Positions 19,379-28,643 of a stretch of 28,643 bases of DNA are shown here, in pieces. Position numbers and translations under genes: made by a program. Below the pieces are notes generated by a model. The model ran no database searches. It had not been told where the DNA came from and saw only the letters and a list, made by a program, of their open reading frames with translations. The stretch's first letter is position 1. Every line of letters starts with the position of its first letter. The stretch is from Hymenochaete sp. R1 (taxonomy: Eukaryota; Basidiomycota; Agaricomycetes; Hymenochaetales; Hymenochaetaceae): contig JAFREE010000234.1 in assembly GCA_019400425.1 (NCBI GenBank), positions 1-28,643 of the forward strand, read 5' to 3'.

Positions 19379-22300
19379 TCAATTCAAAGCCAACATGACT
19401 AAAGCAGGCCAGTGTTCTGACTTGGGCTTCCATGTACTGGAAACACTCGAACGGGCCCGGTGCGCAGCTTGGTGGCATACACAACGGATTTCAATGTCCA
19501 CCTGATCCTCTTCCAACACGACACCCTGGATCAAAGAAGTGAGGTCCTCTTCAAACTTGAGGATCTCCTTGGCAACGAATTCATCCCTCACGATTTGGCT
19601 GAGGCAATACAACGCAGCTTCAACTCCCAGTGGCCAGTCGTTATTGAATTGTTTCGAACCGTGCCATTGTGTCGCAGGTCCTCCTTTGTCGACTGAGGCG
19701 ATTTGAGGGGCCAGCTGATCCAGGTGCAGAACTATGTAGATTAAGGACAATACGGACTTGATTCTTGCGGGGCTTCTATCCAAGAGAAGCCAATCTACAT
19801 ACCATCAGGTGTTCAGTAAAAGAGAAAAAGCTTCTAAGAAGAATTGGGCTCACCCAGAGGCTCATTTTCTTCCTTTATGCGCGCTTTAGTTGAGAGGACC
19901 CATTGAATGAAAACAATGTACGCTTTGGGGTGCTCGGTGTTTGTAGCATTTTCGTATAAATGCTCCACGATCATTGCTTGTAATGTCTCGTACATCCATT
20001 CCAGAGCATAGAAGTGGGCCCCAAAAGCGACTGAGTCCTCAAGTGTGACTACCATGTGCTCTTGCCGGGGACGCATGTACCTTGAGGAGAGAAGATTTTA
20101 AGTCGTTAAGGAGAATTAACCAAGCATAAGACGTACAATTGATCCCCTGGGAGCAGGAGAATGGGAACGCAGCGAATTTCTTCACCTTCTGCTACATCCC
20201 TATCGAACATGAGATTGTCTGGACTGGACGTGATGAATAAAATCCAGATTTTGGCCCCTTCCCACATGTGTAGGAAGGTGGCGTATCCTGCGGCGTCAAT
20301 ATGCCACCTTGAAAAGGCCCCCTTTGAAGCTGCAATCGCCCATCTACGAGAAAGGTCTCCACCATCCGCCCTCGTGATAAGCGTCCTCTTTGCGTCAACC
20401 TCATGACGATTTATGAGCTTAGAAAACCCATCCATCTTACTGTTTCACCAAATAATAAATGCATGGCCCAGACCATTAAGTGCGCGATACTCACATAGAA
20501 ACATGATCCTCTGAGAGAGGTATGTCAAGGTAGTTTAAGACCCCACCGTCCTCTTCCGCCTTGCCTCTTCTTTTCAAGAGGTGTTTCAAGTTTGCGTGGA
20601 CATGTCTGACTCCCCTGTCATAATGGGAGTTGAAAAACTCCACATTAGATCGCGTGCAGTTTCCCTTGAGCAGCTTTCGATCGCGTTCGTCTATATGAGA
20701 TTGATCTGAAGCAGCTGGAAGTCAAGTCGTTGAAAGGAACCATTCTGAATTCTCTCTTACCGTGTACCATCCTAGCCTGATAGAGATCAACAACCGTTCC
20801 CAGATCCTCCCAGCCACGCACTCCTCCCACATCTTCAGGTTTACCGCCATAGATATGCACGTTGCCTCGCTCAAGATAGTATCCTCGGGAGGCATCGTCG
20901 AGATCCGCCCACTTTGATTTTGAAAAGCTGTAAACAGAGTCCGATTGAGTGGGTCGCAGGTGCTCGAGGTCAGACGCATTTTGAGCCTAACTTTCATGAG
21001 TTGTTGTCTAAGCTGGTACAACGATGCACGACACACCTGAGGAAATGCAACGCTTGCAGTCAAGCGACTCTCTGCAACGCGGTCGCTATTCATGGCCAAC
21101 GACACCGAGTTCGGACCATCGAAGTTGCGTGAAGCGAACTGCAGGCCAAGCTTGGTCTCCAAGCGCTCTATAACTTGCATTCTGTCCTGGGGAATGAGAG
21201 CAGGTACCGTAAACTTCTCCAGAGGAAGACGCTGGAAGCAGTCAGAAGAGATTTGCGCAAAAAACTGATCACAATCCACTTACCGCTGCTGAGGCCGCAG
21301 GTGCAAGTGAGGCCGGCGGGGCAGGGTCCAACTCTAGAGCATTGGCACGGAAGTACCGCTCAGTGATGCAACGTTTTTCTTCGTCAGTCTCCGACTTTTT
21401 TTCACCCTTCCTCGGCCTTTTCGTAATCTTCGTAGGCTTAATGCTGGGTTTTCTCTTGCGCTTTCTTCCATTTTGTGAGTGTTGCCCGTTTACGCCTCCG
21501 TTGCCTTTCTCCCCTGGTTGAGTTGGATTCTCGGGGGGAGCAGGTGCCTTGCCCTTTTGGGAAGTGCTTCTTAAGGATCTTTCGGCGTTAGGCGATACAT
21601 CCTTGGCTGGGCCTGCATCAGTCTCAGGTCTCTGAACAGAACCGAGTGATACACTTGCTCCTGGGGGCCTTTGTTCGGTGTTTGAGCCCGCGGAACACCC
21701 GCTATCAGGAACGGCATCTTTATCAGGACGCTCTGCGCCTCTATCGTGCTCGACCGGGTTGTCGCCTCCATCACGCTGGTCAGCATTCTTGCCTGGGGTA
21801 AGTGGGTCAGTGTCGTCCCTGGCGTTGTTGGGGGGTTGTGAAATGGGAAGGGAATCACATGCGGGATCTCCGCTTGGTCCTTCTGGTTGAGTGAAACCAT
21901 CTGTTTGACCAGAGGTGCCGTTATCTTCCTCATCCGAATCGTGGTTATCAAGGGAGCGAAACGTTCGTTCACCGTTCTGGCCTCTGACAGGAATGGTCAC
22001 AACGACCCTGTTACCAGAAAGAGCGGTGTTGCTGGGAGAAGGTGCGTCGGTCTCGCATTCGCTTGCATTAGGAGGGATGTCGTTGCCTAACAACGTCGGA
22101 GGGGCGGGCTGAGATTGGTTTTCGATCAGAGGTCGCGCCGTCTCTGGTTGCTGCTGGCACCTTATTCTACCAGCCTCATTCTCTAACGTATGAGTCTGAT
22201 CCAGGCTTGACGGTAGTAACCACTCCTCGGAATCGACATCAATGACATCTGGTGCAGAATGTCTATTCTCTTGTTTAATCTGAGCAAGTCGTTTGAAACG

Positions 22301-23786
22301 CTTGCGGATGGGATCGTCATCATCCTGGCGCTTTGCAAAATCGCTCTCCCAATCAAGGAGTCCAGTGGCGCAGCCGGACATGTTCTCCCCTTTAAGTCTT
22401 TCGACCAATGCGAACATAGCAGGCCTCACAACGCCGGGGCCTCTGAGCGCAGTATCAAAAACAATATTGAGTAGATTATACTCAATCTCCTGCCTCAATC
22501 TATCCGGCCGGAGGCGAGGTGTGGTCAGTATCTGAAAAAAATATCAGCCAAGTCGTGTGAAAGCGCGTCGAAGGCGCACCTCAATGCCGGCGGACATCCC
22601 AAACCGCACCCTTGAGTTGGAAGACAGCTGATACTTCGAAAGAAGGCAAAGCGGGGAGATACAAATGGCAATAAATAGCGGGCGAATCAAGTCCCAATCG
22701 TCGTTGCGTTTTGGGAGCTTATCTTGGATTTGAGGCCCGGCCGCATTTCTAGAAAGAGGGATTACGACTCTGAATAGAGACGATACATGCGCACCCACCT
22801 TAGCAAATCACGTAGGCTAGTATCTTCAACTTTATTTCCAAATGGCCAAGAGCGTCCCTCCTTGAGCGTTTTCTCCCTTGCTGCGGCCACTTCATCGGCC
22901 GGATACGGCCAGCTCAGCCCGTAGTTTTTCCTATTGTCCTCCCTCTCGATGTTTCTCTAACAAAAAGAAAGATAGTACGATTAAAAATGAGATGTTGATC
23001 TGAAAGGCGCACCAGCATAAGCGCAATTAATCCAACTGAGGCGTAGAGAAAGTTATTCTCGGTGTTGTTCACCTTGGCCTTCCTCTCATTCAAATCGAAG
23101 GCCTCCCCCATATCGTTAATGACGTGCCTCAAACGTCCGCTCTCAAAACTCAGCGCCCGAGCCTCTTCAAGTGCCGCCTTTGTCTCGAAATTCCCAGTCC
23201 CATACGATTCGGTCCAATCCTTCAAGTGCCCCTCCAACGTCTCGGTCCAATTTGTGTAGGGTGTAAAAACCCTCTTCATGACTTCTGGGAGCTTTGAAGG
23301 GGGTTTGACGTAATGGCGCTGTTGCAGGGTCTGGTTGGCATCGAATGGTTGTGACGCATTCGGAATCCTGTCTAATAACATGTTCCCTAACATCCATTGG
23401 GCATGTGCAGGGGTGTTGTCCCTCAGCGCTTCGCGAGCAAGCGCTCTCTTGCCTTGATCCGCGCTTTTCAATAGGTTTCCGACCGCCTTTTCCGTTCCAG
23501 AAACCAGAGAAAGCATATCGTCAAAAAGCTGCTTTCGTTCGGTGGCAATGCTTGATTCCACCTGAGAAACGTCAAATTCTTGATGAAAGTAGGGCGCGGA
23601 AAGCCCTTCCGCGGTCGAGGTTGCTATGAGAAGCCTCTGGCTCCATTTCCCTTCTCGATGAGTTGAAGCCATCAGAAGTCGTCGGTGGTGGTGGTAGTGT
23701 GGAGGAATGAACGGAAGCGAAGGCGCCCTGTTCCGCTGAACGTTCAGAGAGGGCTTACGTGAACGTGTCGCTTCTGTGCTATCCAT
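19379..23786 (-). CDS. JmjC-domain protein, putative Fe(II)/2OG hydroxylase or demethylase (about 1283 aa)
   Basis: Ten exons: 23013-23786, 22799-22956, 22580-22748, 21284-22531, about 21037-21231, about 20761-20911, 20495-20705, 20137-20439, 19854-20080 and 19379-19794. Nearly all introns are 48-59 nt and in phase. Only the one at about 20912-21036 is long and has ambiguous ends. Residues 1-370 form a conserved-looking helical region (WPFGNKVEDTSLRDLL, IRPLFIAICISPLCLLSKYQ). A disordered acidic and Pro/Ser-rich stretch ends in a nuclear-localisation-like basic cluster near 725-748. The JmjC core has WHIDAAGYATF (H1015, D1017), GAKIW with the Lys expected to contact 2OG, and RPRQEHMVVTLEDS with the third metal ligand H1078, then GAHFYALEW. 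The metal triad is complete. This matches the expanded JmjC proteins of Agaricomycetes. The histone or other substrate is unknown. The C-terminus beyond about residue 1230 could instead include another intron at the GTGGAC near 19512. Confidence 0.88.
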
Positions 23787-24193
23787 GAGAAGGCAAGCCA
23801 CAGAAGCCACAAACTTGAATGGCTCTGAAAAGGTTTGTTCCCATCCCTAACGCGCGCGCGCACAATTGGTTCGGACCCAAGGGTTTGGCGCCGCTTCTAT
23901 CCGGCAAAGTCACGTGCTGATACGCTGAAAGTCCCCGGGAGTTTGGGCGGGCCACCGGCAGGCTCTTGAAACAATCAAAAAGACCACCAATTCGAAATTT
24001 TCATTCAACTCAAATTCTTTAACACAAAGGGCTCTTGAGTTTTACAATGGATCTATGCGGTAACATAGGAAGGCCACTGGAGGAGGCCCTTTTTGACCTG
24101 CCAAAGGCCAACAGTTAAAGGCGCGGTTCCGTTGCACAAGTCATCAGAACAAACGCCTTTTTATTTTCTCTCCTAAGTGTTCCCTTGCTCTCG
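23787..24193. other. Divergent promoter region, JmjC gene and 24194 gene
   Basis: Between two divergent starts. It holds an alternating CG run (CGCGCGCGC near 23851) and the bipartite motif at 23911-23939. No exon is supported. Confidence 0.5.
23911..23939 (+). promoter_or_regulatory. Bipartite 29-nt motif, copy 4
   Basis: Plus-strand CACGTG, an 8-nt spacer, then CTGAAAGTCCCCGGG. It lies 125 nt from the JmjC start and 255 nt from the plus-strand start at 24194, so it could serve either gene. Confidence 0.6.
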
Positions 24194-26727
24194 ATGAAAG
24201 GGGGACGCAACTCTAATAACCAGCCCAGCTTTCCTAGCAGGGAGTCCGATGACAGACGGGGTCCGCCGGGTGCTTTGGATAGTCTTGCTTTTACCGATGC
24301 TCAAAATCGCTTCAACAGCAATTCGCCTCAAAACAACCTTGTGGTCTCTGATGGGCCCAGCCTGAACCACTTACGCGGAGCATACGAGTCCTATCCAAAC
24401 CTCAGCTCTGCATACGTGCCGTCAGAATATTTTCCAACTGGAAATGTTTCTCACGGCGCCTCTTTGCTTTCAACCCACTTTAGCGCTCTGTCGCAAGAAG
24501 GGCCCCCGATGAACGGCACTGATAGCTCCTACTCGGACATCGACATGTTTGAGGAAGGCGTAAGTAGCTTACCCAGCCCTTTGCACGTTTCGCACATCTT
24601 AATTACATTGTCCACTCAGAATGACAGCGATTCGGGCAAGACCGCTGTCCTATATAGCGCTTCATCTCGAAGTTCGGTTGGCTCCGTTATTTCTGAGGTA
24701 GGAGAATGTCTCTATGCCGTTCTGTGAGGTTTCTAAGCTTATTTCCAGTCTTCTGAGCCTCCCGAACCTGTACAAAACTCGGGGGTGTCAGGACCCTCGG
24801 AGGGGCATCAACAAAATCTTGAGCGGCAGCAGTCTATGCAGCTTGTCTTCAATGCGCGAACCGGTCAACAGGTTCATGTAGGTTGCAAGTTTCTATTACT
24901 CACATGTGCTTGTCTAACGGGACTCCAATAGCGCAGAATGACTGGCGGCCAGTCGTATTCCTCGCAAGCAACAACGCAAAAATTCTCCAGGAAGAAACAA
25001 AAGCAAGGAGCTGCGCCCGCACCATATGCTGAGCAGCCTCTCGAAGGTGGGTCGTCCAGCATCGCAGAAGAGCCACGTACAACAGGCTACGAGGGGAGTC
25101 ATGCGACAGCAAGTGCCAGTGGACAGACGCAGGCCGATCTTTTTAAAATAATGCAGTCTACATCAGATTACTTCAAGTCTTTGGCCGACCGTATCTGTGA
25201 AGGCGTCTTGGTACAACAAGAACTTTTGTCTAATCAGCAAGAGCAATGGGCGGAGAAGCTGGAGAGACGACAATTTCAACAGGAAGCGAAGGTAGATAGC
25301 TTTGTGGAGGCCCAGAGAATAGCGACAGAAAAGCTGAGGGACGAGGAAAGGCAACGCTGGGAAGCGTTCATGGAAGAGTACCGTCGGCATGATCGTCCGC
25401 TCTTCCCAGGTAGGGCTCGAATGAAGGGCGGTAGGCCCAGTATTCAAAACAAGGGCTGCAAAGGCAAGAACGTGTACAAGGAGGAGATTGAAAAAGAGCT
25501 TGTGTCTGAGAGGGCGACTGCGAGCGAGATGAGGACAGTTGAGGTTTGCACTTTCTTCTCTACGACACCGGCATCCGTCTGATTGTTGACAATTTCCATT
25601 CCAGAGCGACATCGAAAGCTACCTTGTTCGGTACTTGGGACTTAAGAGTCTCTCTGGCAAGGAAGTGCTGAGAAAAGCGGTCTATCTCATTGAAGATAGC
25701 GCTGCTAAAGTAATGAAAGGGAAGGAAGCAATACGTTCCGATGGTTGGAGCCTACGCATGTACTCGATGGACACCGAGGAGATGTGACGCTTCATCGAGA
25801 ACTCTCAGCATAAAATTAACTTGGCCGAAAAGGCCGAATCGCCGTTCAATTCCATCGCTGGTCAAATCTTTGCCGACCGATGTCTTGAGTACCTACAGGG
25901 TCTCAGAAGTCAAGGAGATATACCCAACTGCGCCTTGAAACTGAACTTTCTGACGAAACAATTCAAAAGCTTCCACCATATATTATCCTCGAGAGTTGCA
26001 AGCCAGAAGGCATCAATCTCAAAGCCTCAAGCGCAGAAGGCCGCAAAAAGGGCATTAAACAGGCGTCGCCAAAGGCAAAAGGCGGTAAGTTACTTTGTGG
26101 TTATTTCAGAACACAATCACCAACTCTATAGCACAGACCCATAAAGCTCGCCTTGAAGTTTTGCGCAATGCCGGTCAACGCGGCCTGGCTGATTCTCTCG
26201 AAGGATTCTACGATGCTACGTCGGAGGATGAGAGCCTTCGGGAGGGCCAAACGGGCTGGAACCCTTGTCTTGGTCGAGCCGAACAGTATCGAGTCGTCGA
26301 ATGCACCTGGAGGAAACTGAAGGCTACGCAGCTCTTCCGCCTTCTCGATTGGGTACACTCTCAAAGTCACAGGGGTGAATTTGAGCAGGTAAAGCTCCAT
26401 ACGCAGGAGCTTAAACAAAGGGGTACCGATGGGCGAGTTCGAAACCTCGTGTCGTTGACAAAGTCTACGATGGTACCGGCCGGATTGCCGCTTCAGATGT
26501 ACTCAAGTGAGTACCTTAAGGAAGCAAAGGACGTTATGTTGGCGGCCATTGCGCCGAGCCAGATGGTCTTTGAATGGCCCTCTCCGACAAATCTTAGCAG
26601 GGGCTTGGCAGAGGTGTTTTCTCCTTGGGAAGCGACTCAAAGGCAAATGTTCGACGCTGGGGTTTATCAGTACGCGAAGTACTTCACGGAGGCGGAGAAG
26701 AAATTTGTATTTCGGATGCAAGAATAG
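24194..26727 (+). CDS. Unknown coiled-coil protein of a basidiomycete family, interrupted by one TGA
   Basis: Exons 24194-24559, 24620-24697, 24749-24877, 24932-25543, 25605-26084 and 26137-26727. Introns of 60, 51, 54, 61 and 52 nt keep one frame of 752 codons. Codon 456 (25785-25787) is TGA, with clear coding sequence on both sides (MYSMDTEEM before, RFIENSQHKINLAEK after), so the product ends at 455 aa unless read through. Residues 1-190 are Ser/Asn/Pro-rich and disordered. About 285-345 is a long charged coiled coil (QWAEKLERRQFQQEAKVDSF). The C-terminal part, with TWRKLKATQLFRLLDWVHSQ and PAGLPLQMYSSEYLKEA, resembles a basidiomycete family of unknown function that has a LxxLxRxLDxxH-like segment and a late GLPxxxYxxxxL. 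No catalytic motif is seen. The stop could be a C-to-T change at a CpG (CGA to TGA), a recent null allele, or a sequencing error. Confidence 0.72.
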
Positions 26728-27149
26728 ACGAAGACCAAAGGCATTGATGGGGCATGCATTGGTGTAGAATATGTTGTAGCAACTATAATGGAATACAACG
26801 AAAGAAAAGTGTACAAATTCCCTTCAAGTTGGAACGCACCGGAATGCACCTTTGCTTTGCAATCGTTTGTCCTGTGACATCCTGTGACATCCTGTGACAT
26901 AGTGCAGGATCGTCCTTAGGTAGCAGCAAAGGCCACCGTTTCATCCATTTCTCCATTTCTCCCTCCTCCCCTTCAATAGCCGCCTTCAATAGTCACGAAA
27001 CCATGAAAGCGCGCCTTGCGTGTCGTAGCTAGTGAAAGCCACTTCCGTTGACCTGGGTTGATGGCAGGCGCGGGCGTTGAGGCAAAGCTTTAGTGCTCCA
27101 CCCTCTCTTTCCTACTTTGTCTTCTGTTGCTCTGGCTTGGAAAACTCGA
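26728..27149. other. 3' flank with small repeats
   Basis: No exon is supported. It contains the 10-nt triplicate at 26871-26900. Short duplications also occur near 26942-26990 (CCATTTCT and CTTCAATAG, each repeated). Confidence 0.45.
26871..26900. repeat. 10-nt tandem repeat x3
   Basis: CCTGTGACAT is repeated three times without mismatch. It lies in the 3' flank of the gene ending at 26727. A minisatellite-like slippage tract is likely, and copy number may vary between strains. Confidence 0.85.
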
Positions 27150-28374
27150 ATCCGAATGGCAGACAAAAGACGAATGAGCTCAAAGCAGGATTAAAAGGTG
27201 GTGCTGGTCAATTGGCAGATGGGAAACTCTGATGTAAAGGTTGTCTTTGCTGTAGCTGCGGAGGCGCCGTCAGATCGTCGCGTTTGGGACCGCGGTCCCT
27301 TCTTTGCCGAGACTGCGCATTTCTGCCGATAGTTGGGTTATACACCGGGCGCTGCTTTCTCCGGAGTAAGTACCTTGAAGCCCACCATTGCCGTTTACAC
27401 GCTGATTCTCTCTGGCTATTAAGGGAAAACTGCAGTGAGCGCTTTGTTTGGCGGAACCGTTGCTGGTCGGGTTACTGCGATGCAGTAGCCCAGTTCACGC
27501 TCTTGAAGCATGCACCTGCTGCTTCTCGCCTGCACTGTTCAAATTTATGCATTGTCTGGCGCCGGCTGGTCATGCATTTTTACTTTGCACGGCAGCTACG
27601 GTACATGATTGAGGTTCCAGCACCCCAGCGTTTGATGCAAACCCTGGTACTATATTAGGGATGTCCAGTCTATCTACTCAAGGAGGTAAGCTTAGTACGC
27701 AAAAACGGCATGTCTCTCGGCGCTATTTCAAGTAAGGATGCTTTGACACCTACGCCAAGGAATCAGGAGGATGGCTCAGCAAAGATTGCAACGCAGTGCC
27801 CCGAAGCGTGCGTTTTGTATCCCTCTCATAAAGACTTTTATGCTACCCCTTTTGCAGACAGAAACTAAGGAGTGTCGTGCTGCTTTATGTGCCAACACCG
27901 GCTTAGTGTAAACAACGTACTGCCTGTTCTATCTGCGGTGCTCACTGGGGGAGGCGCATGTATCGCCGTTGCGGCTTCTATTCCGTCAAAATCGACGGGT
28001 GAAGGAGAAAGTTGATTGGGGTCGCAGACAAAGTTTATTCATACACGCGCATGCTATCAAGACATAATGACGTCTACCGACTCACTAGCTCGATTACCAG
28101 ATATCGGTGAACTGGCCCAGGTGAGCGTTCTTACGATAAGCCGCTGCCAAATTAACATCAACGACCATAGGCAGAGCAATGGGCTTTACTTCGCTCGTCC
28201 ATCAAAACAGTGAGCACCTTCACTTTGGTATCAAACACTCTATATTCCGTAATCTCAACGTGATCTCAATGGGTGCAGCACGCTCGAGGTTGTCCCCCAC
28301 TTTCCGGACCTTGCCCACCGAAGTCAGGTCGGAGCGACGAGCGGTTGGATGTAGAGAAGTAGAAGGATCTTTCA
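27150..28374 (+). other. Coding-like scraps on the plus strand
   Basis: Short frames look protein-coding but do not join into one model. One is VVLVNWQMGNSDVKVVFAVA (about 27200). Another starts at 27710 (MSLGAISSKDALTPTPRN) with a good 50-nt intron at 27808-27857. Another has VNNVLPVLSAVLTGGGACIA (about 27910-27970). A fourth starts at 28067 (MTSTDSLARLPDIGELAQ) with a 50-nt intron at 28121-28170. Some may belong to the same damaged P-type ATPase as 28375-28476, since they precede it in the same orientation. This is weak, because only the hinge segment is recognisable. Confidence 0.3.
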
Positions 28375-28476
28375 AAGATTGTTGGTGTTACGGGAGAGGA
28401 GATGGATGATGGCCTCACACTTACGACGGCTCACGTTGGCTTCTTGATGGGTTTCGCTGTTACAGAGGACAGCAAA
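28375..28476 (+). pseudogene. P-type Ca2+-ATPase (PMCA-like) hinge fragment, degenerate
   Basis: The frame reads KIVGVTGEEMDDGLTLTTAH then VGFLMGFAVTE. This aligns with the nucleotide-domain hinge of plasma-membrane or vacuolar Ca2+-ATPases, whose consensus is VTGDGxND, PALK, then AHVGFxMGIxGTE. The near-invariant GDGxND is altered here to GEEMDD and the PALK segment to LTLT, so catalysis would be lost. The normally following DDNF region is absent. I read it as a relic exon of a Ca2+-pump gene. A fast-evolving paralogue is less likely given the damaged hinge. Confidence 0.5.
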
Positions 28477-28643
28477 TGGTCTGTCGGATGCTATACCTAT
28501 GGAACACAACTTTGTGCTGATCATAAATGTTTGGGGCTGCTGCACGAACGATGACGCCTGCAAATGCCCAGGATAGCCCGTGAGTAGTTCGTTGGGTCAT
28601 TGATGGGTATTGCTGGTATGGAGGCTGTAAAGAGGGAGTAGGT

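Overview
The window reads as nuclear DNA of a filamentous basidiomycete fungus, probably an Agaricomycete. Genes are split by many short introns (mostly 46-63 nt, GT..AG, often with a CTRAY-like branch point), spacers are short, and the families are typical of that group: a TNP2-type CACTA transposase, a fungal TET/JBP-like 2-oxoglutarate (2OG) oxygenase, a large JmjC protein, a BTB/POZ protein and a RING-finger protein. All exon coordinates were worked out by eye from splice signals and reading phase. No tRNA, rRNA or CRISPR array was recognised.

Layout. Positions 562-7924 hold four minus-strand genes: a small unknown protein (562-1159), a complete 4-exon TNP2 transposase (1783-5151), a RING-finger protein (5511-6688) and a BTB/POZ protein (6999-7924). 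Positions 8000-13400 hold poorly conserved minus-strand genes that I do not recognise. One spans about 8776-11022 and is hard to assemble, so it may be decayed. Another (11179-11963) has a coiled coil, and another (12133-13382) is an orphan. From 13673 the plus strand carries the TET/JBP-like oxygenase (13673-15473), an F-box/LRR-like fragment, and a second small unknown protein (16879-17469) that is a paralogue of the one at 562-1159. Remnants fill 17862-19085. The ten-exon JmjC gene occupies 19379-23786 on the minus strand. It is divergent from a six-exon plus-strand gene (24194-26727) that is intact except for one in-frame TGA. The last 1.9 kb holds coding-like scraps, including a degenerate P-type Ca2+-ATPase hinge segment at 28375-28476.

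How the parts may relate. Two different Fe(II)/2OG oxygenases, one of a DNA-modifying class and one of a chromatin-modifying class, lie within about 20 kb of an apparently intact DNA transposase, together with gene fragments and possible gene duplicates. This resembles transposon-rich fungal regions in which TET/JBP genes have expanded. Whether the genes act together is inference. Two observations look least explained: the paralogous pair of small proteins with matching intron phases and identical first-exon length, and a 29-nt bipartite motif (CACRTG, 8-nt spacer, then a 15-mer ending TCCCCGGG) that occurs four times with identical spacing.
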